Below are positions 52,816 to 62,948 of a stretch of 64,000 bases of DNA, in pieces. The stretch spans positions 42,465 through 106,464 of the forward strand of contig JAKVBU010000014.1 of the NCBI GenBank assembly GCA_022446885.1, written 5' to 3'. Below the pieces are notes generated by a model, which saw only the letters and a program-made list of their open reading frames with translations, was not told where the DNA came from and ran no database searches. How positions within the stretch are numbered: the stretch's first letter is position 1; each line of letters starts with the position of its first letter. The stretch is from Phycisphaerales bacterium (GTDB lineage: Bacteria; Planctomycetota; Phycisphaerae; Phycisphaerales; SM1A02). Both the position numbers and the translations under genes were made by a program.

Positions 52816-55800
52816 TCAGACCGTTTCGGCAACCTCGCAGGGGAAGGCGTCCTGCAGGGCGTGCACCCGCCAGGTGCCTGCCCGCAACGCTGCAATCGCC
52901 CGCACAGCCGCCAGGGCCCCGGTGAGCGTCGTGATCATCGGCGTGCGGGTTCGCACGGCCATGGCCCGGATTCGCCCCTCGTCGGTGTCGGCCCCGGTTC
53001 TGGTGGGCGTGTTGATGATCAGATCGATGTCACCATTGGCCATTCGATCGATGATGTTGGGCCGCGCCCCCTCGGAGATCTTCCGCAGCACAGTGGTATC
53101 GATGCTGTTGTCCTTGAGCAGCGCCGCCGTGCCGCCAGTGGCGCAGATGGTGAAGCCCATCGAGGCCAGTTGGCGGGCAACGTCGATCACCCCGCGCTTG
53201 TCGGCATCTCGAACCGAAACAAACACCTTGCCCTCGACCGGCAGCGGCATGCCCGCCCCCATCTTGGCCTTGGCTAGTGCCGCAGGCGCACTGCGGTCAA
53301 GGCCCATGACTTCGCCGGTCGAGCGCATCTCCGGGCTCAGCACGACATCCACCCCTGGGAACTTCTCGAAGGGGAAGACGGGCTCCTTCACCGAAACGAA
53401 TCCTAGATCCTCGACTTCCGACACCTCGAGCCCATCCAGCGAAGCCCCCATCATCACCTTGGCCGCGATTCGCGACCAAGGCACGCCAGTTGCTTTGGCC
53501 ACGAAGGGCACGGTGCGCGATGCACGCGGGTTCACCTCGATCACGTAGAGCTCGTCGTCGCGAATCGCCAACTGCAGATTCATCAAGCCCCGAACGCGCA
53601 GCGCTTCGGCCAGCGATCGAGCGGTGTCGGCGATGCGGCGCCTCATTGACGGCGCGATCCCGTCGGTGGGCAACATGCAGGAAGAGTCACCAGAGTGCAC
53701 GCCAGCCTGCTCGATGTGCTCCATGATCCCGGCGATGACCGCTCGGGGCGCGTCAGCGGGCAGTTCCAGTTGGGAACTGATGGTGCCCTCATGCGGTGGG
53801 TAATCAGCCACCACATCTACGTCGATTTCAGTCGCTTCCGAAAGGAACCGATCGATCAACACCGGCGCGTCGGCCAGATCCGACACATCTACGGCGGTCC
53901 GCATGTATGTCTCAAGCGCCGACTCGTCGAAGCAGATCTCCATGCCCCGGCCACCAAGCACATAGGAAGGTCGCACGAGCACGGGGTAGCCCACCCGCGC
54001 GGCTGCGGATCGGGCTTCGTCCATGGATCGGGCGATGGCATTTTCAGGTTGCTTCAGGCCGATCTCATCGAGAATCGCCTTGAAGCGGTCGCGATCTTCA
54101 GCCGCGTCGATCGAGTCAAGCCCTGTACCAATCAGCGGAACGCCAGCGGCCGCGAGCCCATGGGCCAGATTCAACGGTGTCTGACCGCCGAACTGCACGA
54201 TGCAACCCACCACCCCGCCGCTGCGGCCTTCGACATCGACGCCCCCGCCATTGAGCCGCTCCACGATGTCGAGCACATCCTCGAGCGTCAGTGGCTCAAA
54301 GAAGAGCATGTCGCTGGTGTCATAGTCGGTGCTGACAGTCTCCGGATTGGAGTTGATCATGACCGACTCGAAGCCCATCTCCTCGCAGGCAAATGCGGCC
54401 TGACAACAGCAGTAATCGAACTCGATGCCCTGGCCAATTCGGTTGGGGCCGCCACCGAGAATGATGATCTTGGGCGCGTCGGTCACCCGCACTTCATCAT
54501 CGATCACCTGCTGACCGTCACGCTCGTGGGGCAGTTCCCATGTCGAGTAGAAGTACGGGGTGACCGCCTCAAACTCAGCAGCGCAGGTGTCAACCAGACG
54601 GAACACCGGTTCGATGCCCAGCGACTTTCGATGGGCCCGCACCTTCAGAATGTTCTCCGTCGAGACTTCTCCACAGTAGATGCGGGCCAGTTGAGGATCG
54701 CTGTACCCCTCGCGCTTGGCCTCGGCCAATAGCTCCGCGGGCACGTCGGCGAGATTCGCATGGGCAAGCAGGCGATCTTCGAAGCGCACCAACTTCTCGA
54801 TCTCACGCAGGAACCAGGGGTCGATGCCGGTCAAGGCATGAATGCGGTCAACGCTCCAGCGCGACTTCATCGCATACCGGATGTAGTACATGCGGCCCTG
54901 GGCCGGCACCGACAATTTTCGGGTCAGCGTGTCTTCGTCGAGGGGCCACTCGCCGTCGTCCTTGCAGGTCCAACCACGCTCGGCAGCCAACCACCGATCG
55001 TTCATGTCCAGCCCGAGCCCGAACCGCTTGACCTCCATTGATCGGATGGCCTTTTGCAGCGCCTCTCTGAACGTGCGGCCGATGCTCATGGCCTCACCGA
55101 CGCTCTTCATCTGCGTTGTGAGTGTCTCGTCGGCCTCCGGGAACTTCTCGAAGGTCCAACGTGGCATCTTCACGACCATGTAGTCGATCGACGGCTCGAA
55201 ACATGCACTCGTGCTGCCCGTGATGTCGTTTCGCAGTTCGTCGAGCGTGTAGCCCACTGCGAGTTTGGCTGCGATGCGGGCGATTGGGAAGCCCGTGGCC
55301 TTCGAGGCGAGCGCTGACGAACGCGACACGCGCGGGTTCATCTCGACGACGACCATCCGCGCGGTTTCAGGGCACACCGCGAACTGCACGTTCGCACCGC
55401 CGGTATCCACACCAACCTTGCGCAAGATGGCAAAGGAGGCATCACGCATGCGCTGATACTCGCGGTCGGACAGCGTGACGATGGGCGCCACCGTGATGGA
55501 GTCGCCCGTGTGGACACCCATCGGGTCCACATTTTCAACACCACACACCACGATGCAGTTATCCGCCGAGTCGCGGACCACTTCCAGCTCGTATTCCTTC
55601 CAGCCCAGCACCGACTCGTCGATCTGCACCTGCCCGATGGGCGAGGCGGCGATGCCTCGACGCACCTGATCTTCAAACTCTTCGCGGTTGTAGGCAATGC
55701 CACCACCGAACCCGCCCAGTGTGAACGCGGGTCGAATGATCGCCGGAAGGCCGATCTCCTCCAGAAACTTGAAGGCAGCGTCGATGTCGGTGACTGACTC

Positions 55801-56298
55801 AGCCCGTGGCAGTTCCAATTCACACTCGGCCACGACACGGCGAAATGCTTCGCGGTCTTCAGCCCGCTCGATCACGTCTCGTGTGGCGCCGATCATTGCG
55901 ACGCCTCTCTTCTCAAGCGCTCCGGACTCAGCCAGCCCCATGGCGCAATTGAGTGCGGTTTGCCCACCAAGCGTCGGCAACACCGCATCTACCGGTGTGC
56001 CCCGCTCGGCTTCCAGATCAAGCACCCGCTCCACCGCCTCGGGGGTAATGGGCTCGATGTAGGTGCGATCGGAGAAGGCCGGATCGGTCATGATCGTGGC
56101 CGGATTGGAGTTCACCAATACAACCCGATAGCCCTCCTCGCGGAGCGACTTGCAGGCCTGCGTGCCCGAATAGTCGAACTCACAGCCTTGACCGATGACG
56201 ATCGGTCCGGAACCAAGGATCAGGATGTTGCTGATGTCTTCGCGGCGAGGCATTGCCGGATCAACCGTGGTTCGAGACAGCGTATCCAGTTCAGTCAT
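52816..56298 (-). CDS. carB: Carbamoyl-phosphate synthase large subunit
   Basis: A 1160-residue enzyme from the ATG at 56298 (an ATG at 56253 is the alternative; the frame extends far upstream without similarity). It contains the duplicated ATP-grasp halves: [20 protein letters not shown] and [19 protein letters not shown], each with a matching lid, [18 protein letters not shown] and [18 protein letters not shown]. The MGS-like allosteric domain ends [16 protein letters not shown]. It makes carbamoyl phosphate from bicarbonate, ATP and ammonia for arginine and pyrimidines. carA is not adjacent here. Confidence 0.97.
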   Translation of the reverse strand: MTELDTLSRTTVDPAMPRREDISNILILGSGPIVIGQGCEFDYSGTQACKSLREEGYRVVLVNSNPATIMTDPAFSDRTYIEPITPEAVERVLDLEAERGTPVDAVLPTLGGQTALNCAMGLAESGALEKRGVAMIGATRDVIERAEDREAFRRVVAECELELPRAESVTDIDAAFKFLEEIGLPAIIRPAFTLGGFGGGIAYNREEFEDQVRRGIAASPIGQVQIDESVLGWKEYELEVVRDSADNCIVVCGVENVDPMGVHTGDSITVAPIVTLSDREYQRMRDASFAILRKVGVDTGGANVQFAVCPETARMVVVEMNPRVSRSSALASKATGFPIARIAAKLAVGYTLDELRNDITGSTSACFEPSIDYMVVKMPRWTFEKFPEADETLTTQMKSVGEAMSIGRTFREALQKAIRSMEVKRFGLGLDMNDRWLAAERGWTCKDDGEWPLDEDTLTRKLSVPAQGRMYYIRYAMKSRWSVDRIHALTGIDPWFLREIEKLVRFEDRLLAHANLADVPAELLAEAKREGYSDPQLARIYCGEVSTENILKVRAHRKSLGIEPVFRLVDTCAAEFEAVTPYFYSTWELPHERDGQQVIDDEVRVTDAPKIIILGGGPNRIGQGIEFDYCCCQAAFACEEMGFESVMINSNPETVSTDYDTSDMLFFEPLTLEDVLDIVERLNGGGVDVEGRSGGVVGCIVQFGGQTPLNLAHGLAAAGVPLIGTGLDSIDAAEDRDRFKAILDEIGLKQPENAIARSMDEARSAAARVGYPVLVRPSYVLGGRGMEICFDESALETYMRTAVDVSDLADAPVLIDRFLSEATEIDVDVVADYPPHEGTISSQLELPADAPRAVIAGIMEHIEQAGVHSGDSSCMLPTDGIAPSMRRRIADTARSLAEALRVRGLMNLQLAIRDDELYVIEVNPRASRTVPFVAKATGVPWSRIAAKVMMGASLDGLEVSEVEDLGFVSVKEPVFPFEKFPGVDVVLSPEMRSTGEVMGLDRSAPAALAKAKMGAGMPLPVEGKVFVSVRDADKRGVIDVARQLASMGFTICATGGTAALLKDNSIDTTVLRKISEGARPNIIDRMANGDIDLIINTPTRTGADTDEGRIRAMAVRTRTPMITTLTGALAAVRAIAALRAGTWRVHALQDAFPCEVAETV

Positions 56299-56358
56299 TT
56301 GCCGCCACGCATGTGGACCGTTTGACAGGTGACTGCGGCTCCGAGGAGGATCCAACTC

Positions 56359-57123
56359 GTGTCCACGGGCGAATTGCTGCTCCTGATCACCGGATCCGCC
56401 CTGGGCGTGATCACCCTCTGGCGAGCGGTGGCCCTCAGGCTGCTGAGGCGGCTCTACGGAAGCGATACCAGCCTTGGGTTCGTTCGCCTCTGCTCCGACA
56501 TCTGGTGCCGACTGGCCCATCGGGTGTCCGTCGAGGGTCGTTCCCACCTGCAGCAGGCCGAGGGCTGCCCCGACGGCAATGAGGAAGGCGTGTTGATTGT
56601 GGCCAATCACACTGGCGCCATTGATCCGTTCCTGATTCAGGTTCCAGGTCGGCGGCTGATCCACTGGATGATGGCCTCTGACATGATGCTGCCCTTGCTG
56701 GACGACCTCTGGGAGCTCGTTCGCGTCGTGCCGGTCAACCGAACCAAGCCAGACGCATCCTCACTGCGGCGGGCGATGCGGTTGCTTCGTGATGGCGAGG
56801 TGGTCGGCTTGTTTCCGGAAGGGCGAATCACCCGGCCTCCGGGCACAATCAGGCCCTTTCAGGAAGGCGTCGGGCTGCTGGCAACCCGATGTGGGGCAAC
56901 GGTGCTCCCGGTGCTGGTCTCGGGCACGCCTGACACGGACAGCACCCCTGGATCCATGCTCGGCCCCTCCCGCAGCCACGTGCGGTTTCTTGCGCCCATG
57001 CAGTTTGACAAGCGCACGAGCCCGCAGGAGGCCGCTGAGGAGATTCGGCGGGTGATGGCTGAGGCCGCCGGCTGGGCCCTGTGTGACACCCCAATGCCGC
57101 TCGATCTGGGCTGGAGCGAGTGA
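56359..57123 (+). CDS. plsC: 1-acyl-sn-glycerol-3-phosphate acyltransferase
   Basis: A 254-residue acyltransferase. The GTG at 56359 follows GAGGAGG at about 10 bases. The N-terminus has a membrane segment ([16 protein letters not shown]). Catalytic motif I is [10 protein letters not shown] (HX4D), motif II is VVPVNR, motif III is GLFPEGRIT (EGxR-like) and motif IV is VLPVLVSG. It acylates lysophosphatidic acid to phosphatidic acid. The gene is divergent from carB. Confidence 0.9.
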   Translation: MSTGELLLLITGSALGVITLWRAVALRLLRRLYGSDTSLGFVRLCSDIWCRLAHRVSVEGRSHLQQAEGCPDGNEEGVLIVANHTGAIDPFLIQVPGRRLIHWMMASDMMLPLLDDLWELVRVVPVNRTKPDASSLRRAMRLLRDGEVVGLFPEGRITRPPGTIRPFQEGVGLLATRCGATVLPVLVSGTPDTDSTPGSMLGPSRSHVRFLAPMQFDKRTSPQEAAEEIRRVMAEAAGWALCDTPMPLDLGWSE

Positions 57124-57165
57124 GCGCACGGCGAGGCCCTTTCGCTGATCGACTATCGTCCCGAC

Positions 57166-57780
57166 ATGCTTGCTCGAATCAGCGGCACTCTGGTTGGTGT
57201 GGACGATGAGCGGATCCTCGTGGAGATGGGCCCGGTCACTGTCGAGGCCCTGATTCCAGCGTGCGATGCCCCCGATCTAGAGGCGAGCATCGGCCAGCGG
57301 GTTGAAAGGTTCACGCTGCTGTTGCTTGAGGGCGCCGGTGTGGGCTCAACCCTCAGCCCCAGATTGCTGGCCTTCGAGTCAACTCGCGATCGAGCCTTCT
57401 TCGAGCTCTTCACCACCGTCAAGAACATCGGCCACCGCAAGGCCATGCGGGCGCTGGTCAAGCCGGTGGGTGAGGTTGCACAGGCCATCGCCGGACGAGA
57501 CATCGCTCAACTGACCACGCTTCCAGGCATCGGTAAGCGAGCCGCAGAGACAATCATCGCCGAATTGGCAGGCAAGCTCGACGCGTTCCTCGAGGGGCAC
57601 ATCGCTCCCGTCAGCGGCGATCCGACCACGTCCGCACTGATCGAGGACACCGTGACCATGCTGATGGCACTGGGCGAGCAGCGGGCAACTGCCCTGGCCA
57701 TGGTCGAACGCGCCAGAGCGCAGGACCCATCTCTGGATACGCCCGAATCAATGCTGGCGGCCGTCTACGAGACGCACTGA
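57166..57780 (+). CDS. ruvA: Holliday junction branch migration protein RuvA
   Basis: A 204-residue RuvA. It has the N-terminal OB fold starting MLARISGTLVGVDDERILVE, the helix-hairpin-helix motifs FFELFTTVKNIGHRKAMRAL and LTTLPGIGKRAAETIIAEL, and a C-terminal RuvB-binding domain (SALIEDTVTMLMALGEQ). It forms a tetramer that binds Holliday junctions. A ruvX-like gene lies 1.1 kb downstream; ruvB and ruvC are not in the window. Confidence 0.96.
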   Translation: MLARISGTLVGVDDERILVEMGPVTVEALIPACDAPDLEASIGQRVERFTLLLLEGAGVGSTLSPRLLAFESTRDRAFFELFTTVKNIGHRKAMRALVKPVGEVAQAIAGRDIAQLTTLPGIGKRAAETIIAELAGKLDAFLEGHIAPVSGDPTTSALIEDTVTMLMALGEQRATALAMVERARAQDPSLDTPESMLAAVYETH

Positions 57781-57853
57781 GCACGAGGGCCTTGAAGCAG
57801 TCCGGCTGCGGCAAACCCCCAAGCAACCTCACGGCGTCGGCTATTGTCCCGAC

Positions 57854-58927
57854 ATGCGCCACGCCATGATCATGGCCGGCGGCAGCGGCACGCGCTTGTG
57901 GCCGCTCAGTCGCCGCGCCCGACCCAAGCAACTCGTCGCCCTTGTTGAGGGCAACAGCCTCCTCGCCATCGCCTTCGATCGGCTCGGCCAAGTTGTGCCC
58001 GAGGCCAATCGTTGGGTGTGCACCTCCGAAGCGCACCGATCAACAGTGCTTGAGTCGTTGAGCAGCCTCGACAGTGCCCATGTCCTTGGCGAACCCTGCC
58101 CCCGCGACACCGTCAACGCCGTGGGCTTCACCGCCGCCGTGCTACACGCGATGGACCCTGGCGCCGTGTTTGCGGTTCTGACCGCAGATCACCTGATCAC
58201 GCCAGTCGAGCAGTTCGCAGCTTGTTTGGACAAGGGCTTCTCGCTTGTCGAAGATGACGCATCACGAATGGTCACCTTTGGCATCACCCCGACACACGCA
58301 GCCACCGGCTACGGCTATGTCGAACTGGGTGAGCCAATTGATGGCACTGGGTCCATCGTGAAGCGATTCGTAGAGAAGCCCGATGCCGCGACAGCCCAGA
58401 CGTATCTGACTGCGGGCAACTTCAAGTGGAACTCGGGGATGTTCATCTTCTCCGCTGCTGGCGTACTCGATGCGCTCGATCGCCTTCTGCCAGAGGCCGC
58501 AGCAGGGCTCAGACGCATTGGTGCGGCATGGACCGGCGACAACCCCCAGCAGGTGCTTGAGGAGGTCTATCCAACGCTTCCCAAGATCAGCGTTGACTAC
58601 GCCATCATGGAGCCCGCTTCCACCGACGATGAGATCGACGTGTGCTGCGTGCCCATGGACATCGATTGGCTCGACGTGGGTTCTTGGGAAGCGGCCGCGC
58701 AGACCATCAGCCCCGACGCCCATGGCAACCGAACTACGGGAACGGCGGTCCATCTCGACGGACGCAACAACGTCGTACACAGCGACGATCCCGACCACCT
58801 CGTGGCCACCATCGGCTGCTCCGATCTGATCATCGTCAAGGCCGGCAACACTACGCTCGTGTGCCCGCGTGATCGAGCAGAGCAGGTCAAGGCGCTCGTC
58901 GAAGAGGTCCCCGACAAGTGGCGGTAA
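57854..58927 (+). CDS. Mannose-1-phosphate guanylyltransferase
   Basis: A 357-residue nucleotidyltransferase. The N-terminal signature MIMAGGSGTRLWPLSRRARP is that of GDP-mannose pyrophosphorylases, with LGEPCPRDTVNAVGF, TADHLITP, YGYVELG, VKRFVEKPDAAT and FKWNSGMFIF following. It makes GDP-mannose from mannose-1-phosphate and GTP for glycans. It lacks the C-terminal isomerase domain found in ManC/AlgA. Its last codons overlap the start of ruvX by 10 bases. Confidence 0.93.
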   Translation: MRHAMIMAGGSGTRLWPLSRRARPKQLVALVEGNSLLAIAFDRLGQVVPEANRWVCTSEAHRSTVLESLSSLDSAHVLGEPCPRDTVNAVGFTAAVLHAMDPGAVFAVLTADHLITPVEQFAACLDKGFSLVEDDASRMVTFGITPTHAATGYGYVELGEPIDGTGSIVKRFVEKPDAATAQTYLTAGNFKWNSGMFIFSAAGVLDALDRLLPEAAAGLRRIGAAWTGDNPQQVLEEVYPTLPKISVDYAIMEPASTDDEIDVCCVPMDIDWLDVGSWEAAAQTISPDAHGNRTTGTAVHLDGRNNVVHSDDPDHLVATIGCSDLIIVKAGNTTLVCPRDRAEQVKALVEEVPDKWR

Positions 58928-59331
58928 AGGGGGCGCTGCTGGCGATTGACCTGGGTGATCGTCGAACAGGCGTCGCTGTTGCCGACACCGACTCGGGCGC
59001 CATCATGCCCGTCGAGGTGCTCGACATCCCACGTGGCCCGCGGCTCGATGCGGCGGTGGCTGCGCTCATCGAGGCGCACGCGCCTGCAGCCCTTGTTGTA
59101 GGCCTGCCGCTGAACATGGACGGCACGGAGGGGCCGCGGGCCCGAGACACACGCCAGTGGGCGCTTGCAATCGGCCATCGGGCCGGCATCGAAGTGCACC
59201 TGCACGATGAACGGCTGACTTCATTTGAAGCCGAGGATCGAATGCGAGGAACGAGCCGCAGGGAGAAGAAGCAGCGGTCTGATGCGCTTGCCGCCTGCGT
59301 ACTGCTGGAGTCATTTCTCGACGCACGATGA
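58918..59331 (+). CDS. ruvX: Putative pre-16S rRNA nuclease / Holliday junction resolvase-like protein (YqgF)
   Basis: A 137-residue RNase H-fold protein. The start is GTG at 58918 inside the guanylyltransferase end. Conserved elements are ALLAIDLGDRRTGVAVAD with a catalytic Asp, VVGLPLNMDGTEG, VHLHDERLTSFEAEDRM and the C-terminal DALAACVLLESFL. YqgF matures the 5' end of 16S rRNA and may act on branched DNA. Confidence 0.93.
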   Translation: MAVKGALLAIDLGDRRTGVAVADTDSGAIMPVEVLDIPRGPRLDAAVAALIEAHAPAALVVGLPLNMDGTEGPRARDTRQWALAIGHRAGIEVHLHDERLTSFEAEDRMRGTSRREKKQRSDALAACVLLESFLDAR

Positions 59332-59337
59332 ACGTGC

Positions 59338-60072
59338 TCAGTCCAGCGCCTCGGCGGTGATGCCCCACAGAGGATCCATGCCCGCCCGCATCAACCGATG
59401 TACCGGCGTGCCTTCCTGCACGATGCCCCGATCGATGCTGCGACGGGCATCGTCATCAAGCACCAGACAGACAACGCGTGAGGCTCGACCCAAGAGCGAG
59501 GGCGTCATCGTGAGGACATCCGCCTCGCCGCGATGCACGAACGTCACGGGATCGTCGCTGTAGACGGTGTCGGGCACGATGCCCCCGAGGCATCCGTCGC
59601 TGGCTACGCACAAGACGGCGTGGTCTAGATGGCCCGAGCGCAGCACCCGCTTGAGGCGATTGCCGTAGTGCGCTGGAGCAGACTCGTCCCACGTTGGCAT
59701 GGGGTGCACCTGCCCCCGGCCGATACCGGCATGCGGCACGAGGGTGCCGCTGATTCTCGACCACCCGTCGGGCGCCTCCCCACGCTTGTCACACTCTTCG
59801 TCCGCCTGCCAGACATGGGTGTTGGGCCAAGGCATACCTCGCAAGCCCGGGTCCAGCATCAGCCGCTCAAGCAGAGGCTGCACCCGTTCGTCGGAGGTGA
59901 CGGCCAGATGGAATGCACCACGCAACCGAACAGCCTCTATCGCGGCCAGCATCAGATCGGTTGCGATCCTGTCGAGCAGCGAGTCTGTGGAAGGCTCGAC
60001 CATGATCTCCCCGGGCCACCGCGGAGGCGGCGGGCGGTGATCAGGTTCAAGTGGCAGTCCCTTTTCTTGCAT
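59338..60072 (-). CDS. 6-phosphogluconolactonase-like protein
   Basis: A 244-residue protein of the 6-phosphogluconolactonase/glucosamine-6-phosphate isomerase fold. FHLAVTSDERVQPLLERL and NTHVWQADEECDKRG (the usual WxxxDER/CVP region) and MPTWDESAP fit the family. The usual substrate loop G-x-G-x-D-G-H-T-A-S is replaced by CVASDGCLGGIVP, so catalysis is uncertain. ATG at 60072 is used; ATG at 60003 with a closer ribosome-binding site is possible. It converges on ruvX with a 6-base gap. Confidence 0.72.
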   Translation of the reverse strand: MQEKGLPLEPDHRPPPPRWPGEIMVEPSTDSLLDRIATDLMLAAIEAVRLRGAFHLAVTSDERVQPLLERLMLDPGLRGMPWPNTHVWQADEECDKRGEAPDGWSRISGTLVPHAGIGRGQVHPMPTWDESAPAHYGNRLKRVLRSGHLDHAVLCVASDGCLGGIVPDTVYSDDPVTFVHRGEADVLTMTPSLLGRASRVVCLVLDDDARRSIDRGIVQEGTPVHRLMRAGMDPLWGITAEALD

Positions 60073-60132
60073 GCACAGGCCTTTCGGGCGTGCGGCCGTC
60101 CGTCAGTGAGCCGCCCTCGTAGCATAGGCCCC

Positions 60133-61467
60133 ATGAACCACTCGCTTTGCATCTGCGTGGCCGCAGCAACGGCCCACCTCTCGTTGCATGCAACGAGTCA
60201 GGCTGACGGGCTCAATCAAGCCGATGCTCGTGACAAAGCCACCACGCTGCCTCTGGTCGAAGTGGGTGCAGTGCAGCCACCACCCAGCACGGTGCATCAG
60301 ATTGCCCCGCAAGGCGAGTCGCCGCTGGGGGCCTCGCAGGACGCAGCCGCCCGAGCCGCCATGCAACGTGGAATAGATTGGCTGCGAGCAAACACCCATG
60401 ACGAAGGCGGGTGGCTGAGCGACCTTCGGGCGGCACCGACTGACACGACCACCTCGCAGCGGTCCCCCATCGGCGCCGCAGTGACGGCGCTGGGGCTGAA
60501 GGCCTTTGTGCAAGCCGGAGGCGACCCCGCCTCTGATCCGATGCTCGCCGATCTGGTGGCAGACCTCCTCGCTCGCCAACAACCAGACGGGCGATTCGAC
60601 GCGGGCAACCTGTCCACCTATGTCACTGCGACTGTCGTCGCGGCCCTTGCTGCCCTGCCTGAAGACGATCGGGTGCAACTGGCCGTGCACAATGCCGCCG
60701 GTGCCCTGCGGGATTTGCAGTGGACCGAGAAAGACCACATCGAGCCGACGCTCGACTGGTACGGGGGCGCCGGCTACGGCAAGCATGGCCGACCAGACCT
60801 CTCCAGCACCCAGTGGATGCTCGAGGGGCTGCAGGCTGCCGGCGACTGCGCCGGTGACACCCATCTGCTGGGCTGCAACTGCGACAACGATCCTGCCCGG
60901 CGAGCAGCCATCACATTCCTGACACGCTGTCAGAACACCAAAGCAAATGGAGCCTCGTGGGCGGGAGAGGATGGCGGCTTTGTCTATACGGCTGCTGGCG
61001 GCGGAGAGTCAATGGGATCTCAAGCGGCTGGAGAAGGTCGATACGGCGAGACCATGCCGGCGGGTGAGGCACGCAGCCTTCGGTCCTATGGCTCGATGAC
61101 CTACGCTGGCTACAAGAGCCTGATCTTTGCGGGCTTGCCGGCAGACGACCCCCGTGTCATCGCAGCACTTGACTGGATTCGCGCCCATTGGACGCTCGCC
61201 GAGAATCCCGGCATGGGTCGCCAAGGGTGGTTCTACTATCTGCACGGGCTCGCGCGTGCCATGTCCGCTGGGGGCCATGATCGGATCGTGGATGTACATG
61301 GCACCGCGCATGATTGGCGAAGCGAACTCGTAGATGTGCTGGTTTCGACACAGCGACCGGATGGGTCCTGGATCAATGAGGAGACGAGATGGCTGGAAGG
61401 ACACCCGGAGATGTCAACGATCTATGCCGTGCTCGCCTTGCAAGAGGCCCTCAAGCCCGCCTCCTGA
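60133..61467 (+). CDS. Secreted alpha/alpha-toroid protein with prenyltransferase/squalene-oxidase-like repeats
   Basis: A 444-residue protein. The ATG at 60133 gives a signal-like N-terminus (LCICVAAATAHLSLHATSQA). The body has repeats typical of the terpene cyclase/prenyltransferase toroid: LLARQQPDGRFDAG, SSTQWMLEGLQAAGD, FLTRCQNTKANGASWAGED, GSMTYAGYKSLIFAGL, VSTQRPDGSWINEETRW. No DxDD or DDxxD acid motif was recognised, so a cyclase activity is doubtful. Proteins of this type in planctomycetes are usually annotated only by fold. The frame is open for 168 more codons upstream, antisense to another gene. It overlaps the esterase gene by 79 bases. Confidence 0.85.
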   Translation: MNHSLCICVAAATAHLSLHATSQADGLNQADARDKATTLPLVEVGAVQPPPSTVHQIAPQGESPLGASQDAAARAAMQRGIDWLRANTHDEGGWLSDLRAAPTDTTTSQRSPIGAAVTALGLKAFVQAGGDPASDPMLADLVADLLARQQPDGRFDAGNLSTYVTATVVAALAALPEDDRVQLAVHNAAGALRDLQWTEKDHIEPTLDWYGGAGYGKHGRPDLSSTQWMLEGLQAAGDCAGDTHLLGCNCDNDPARRAAITFLTRCQNTKANGASWAGEDGGFVYTAAGGGESMGSQAAGEGRYGETMPAGEARSLRSYGSMTYAGYKSLIFAGLPADDPRVIAALDWIRAHWTLAENPGMGRQGWFYYLHGLARAMSAGGHDRIVDVHGTAHDWRSELVDVLVSTQRPDGSWINEETRWLEGHPEMSTIYAVLALQEALKPAS

Positions 61468-62948
61468 GCCTGTGGGCTCTTCTCAACCTGCTTCTGGCGA
61501 CTCCAGCAGTCGCCGATGTCACGCTCACGCTTGCCCAAGACACTGTGGAGAACTACACCGGCCGCGTGTATCTGGCTGCGGCCCAAGGGCGGCGAGAGCC
61601 TCGACACGGCAACTGGTGGTTTGATCCCAATCCACTCTTCTTTGTCGATGTGACTGACTGGACCCCCGGCGCCCCGCTCACTTTGGGCGACGACACACCC
61701 GGCCACCCGGTGAAGCGCTTGGGCGATCTGCCGGCGGGTGACTGGTCGCTGCAGGCGGTCATTCGAACCGGTGATCGAAATGCTGGCCCGCTCTCGGGCC
61801 CGGGCACGGTGTACAGCCTGCCGGTGCGAACCAAGGTGGCAGACAGTGTGGAGGCTGCAATCACACTTGATCGCACGGAGCCCAGTCGCTCGGCGATCTC
61901 ACCGGGAACAGGGATGGAACTGTTCGAAGTGCACTCTCCGCTGCTGAGCGAGCACTTCGGAACACCATTCACCTTGCGGGCGGTTATTCGCCTGCCTGAA
62001 GGCACTGACTCAAGCCCAGAGGCGGCCGCGAAACTGCCCACCCTCTATCACATTGGTGGGTTCCCCGGTGCACTGCGAAGCGCGAACCTCATTCCGTGGC
62101 TCTACGGCCGTCACGATGAAGCTGACCAATTGGCCATCGTGCATCTGGAAGCCGAACACCGCGGCGGACATAGCGCATTCGTCGACAGCGCCGCAGGTGG
62201 CCCCTGGGGCACGGCCCTTGTGACGGAACTCATCCCTGCCTTGGAAGCGAAGTTTCCACTGCAGTCTAGAACTGATGGTCGGTTTCTCACTGGGCACTCC
62301 TCGGGGGGATGGGCCTCCCTGTGGCTGGCGCTGGAGCACCCGAATGTGTTCGGTGGAACGGTGAGCACTGCGCCCGATCCGGTGGACTTCTCTCGCTTTC
62401 AGACGGTTGACCTCTACGCTCCCGACGCAAATCTGTACCGAAGTGTCGAGGGAGAACGCGCGGCAGTGGCGCGAACGGCTGATGGGTCGAGCACCTGGAT
62501 GGACGAGTTCGTGGCTATGGAGTCGGCCATGGGCGAGGGAGGCCAGATGCGATCATTCGAGTGGACATTCAGCCCTGTGGGGGAGGACGGCCTCCCCAAG
62601 AGACTGTGGAATCGTGACACGGGAGAAGTCGACCCAACTGTCGCGGCGCATTGGAGGCGGTTCGACATCGCCGATCGAGTGCAGCGGCAGTGGAGCACGC
62701 TTGAACCCATTTTGCGCGACCGGGTGCTGATCGTGATGGGTGACGCCGACACCTTCCATCTGGAAGGGGCAGCTCGGCAACTTGACGAGCTGTTGACCGC
62801 TCGCGGCCTGCCTCATGTCGTGGAGATCATTCCGGGTGATCACAGCAGCATTCTTGATGCGGCGCTCAGTCAGAGGATTCTGCAGCGGGCGCTTCAGTGT
62901 GCTCGAGGCGGCGACGCATCAAAAGCGCCGCCACTGTCGCCGTCATGA
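61389..62948 (+). CDS. Secreted alpha/beta-hydrolase (esterase D-like)
   Basis: A 519-residue protein. A signal-like segment lies at residues of about 25-42 (LLSLWALLNLLLATPAVA). A beta-sandwich of about 130 residues precedes an esterase domain: VIRLPEGTD, LYHIGGFPG, FLTGHSSGGWASLWLALEHP with the nucleophile Ser in GHSSGG, VMGDADTFH with an acid residue, and PGDHSSIL with the His. Related to Esterase D/PHB depolymerase-like proteins, substrate unknown. The only ATG (61389) lies 79 bases inside the preceding gene, so an alternative start such as CTG closer to the signal segment is possible. It converges on the ctaA gene with an 83-base overlap. Confidence 0.85.
   Translation: MAGRTPGDVNDLCRARLARGPQARLLSLWALLNLLLATPAVADVTLTLAQDTVENYTGRVYLAAAQGRREPRHGNWWFDPNPLFFVDVTDWTPGAPLTLGDDTPGHPVKRLGDLPAGDWSLQAVIRTGDRNAGPLSGPGTVYSLPVRTKVADSVEAAITLDRTEPSRSAISPGTGMELFEVHSPLLSEHFGTPFTLRAVIRLPEGTDSSPEAAAKLPTLYHIGGFPGALRSANLIPWLYGRHDEADQLAIVHLEAEHRGGHSAFVDSAAGGPWGTALVTELIPALEAKFPLQSRTDGRFLTGHSSGGWASLWLALEHPNVFGGTVSTAPDPVDFSRFQTVDLYAPDANLYRSVEGERAAVARTADGSSTWMDEFVAMESAMGEGGQMRSFEWTFSPVGEDGLPKRLWNRDTGEVDPTVAAHWRRFDIADRVQRQWSTLEPILRDRVLIVMGDADTFHLEGAARQLDELLTARGLPHVVEIIPGDHSSILDAALSQRILQRALQCARGGDASKAPPLSPS

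Noticed and set aside
53695..54732. A 345-codon frame on the plus strand inside carB
   Set aside because: It is antisense to the well-conserved carB coding sequence, has no family motif, and is explained by the codon bias of the minus strand gene.
56299..56664. A 122-codon extension at the carB N-terminus
   Set aside because: It overlaps the divergent plsC gene and contains no carbamoyl-phosphate synthase sequence.
59629..60132. A 168-codon upstream extension of the toroid gene frame
   Set aside because: It is antisense to the 6-phosphogluconolactonase-like gene, carries no signal peptide, and the ATG at 60133 gives one directly.
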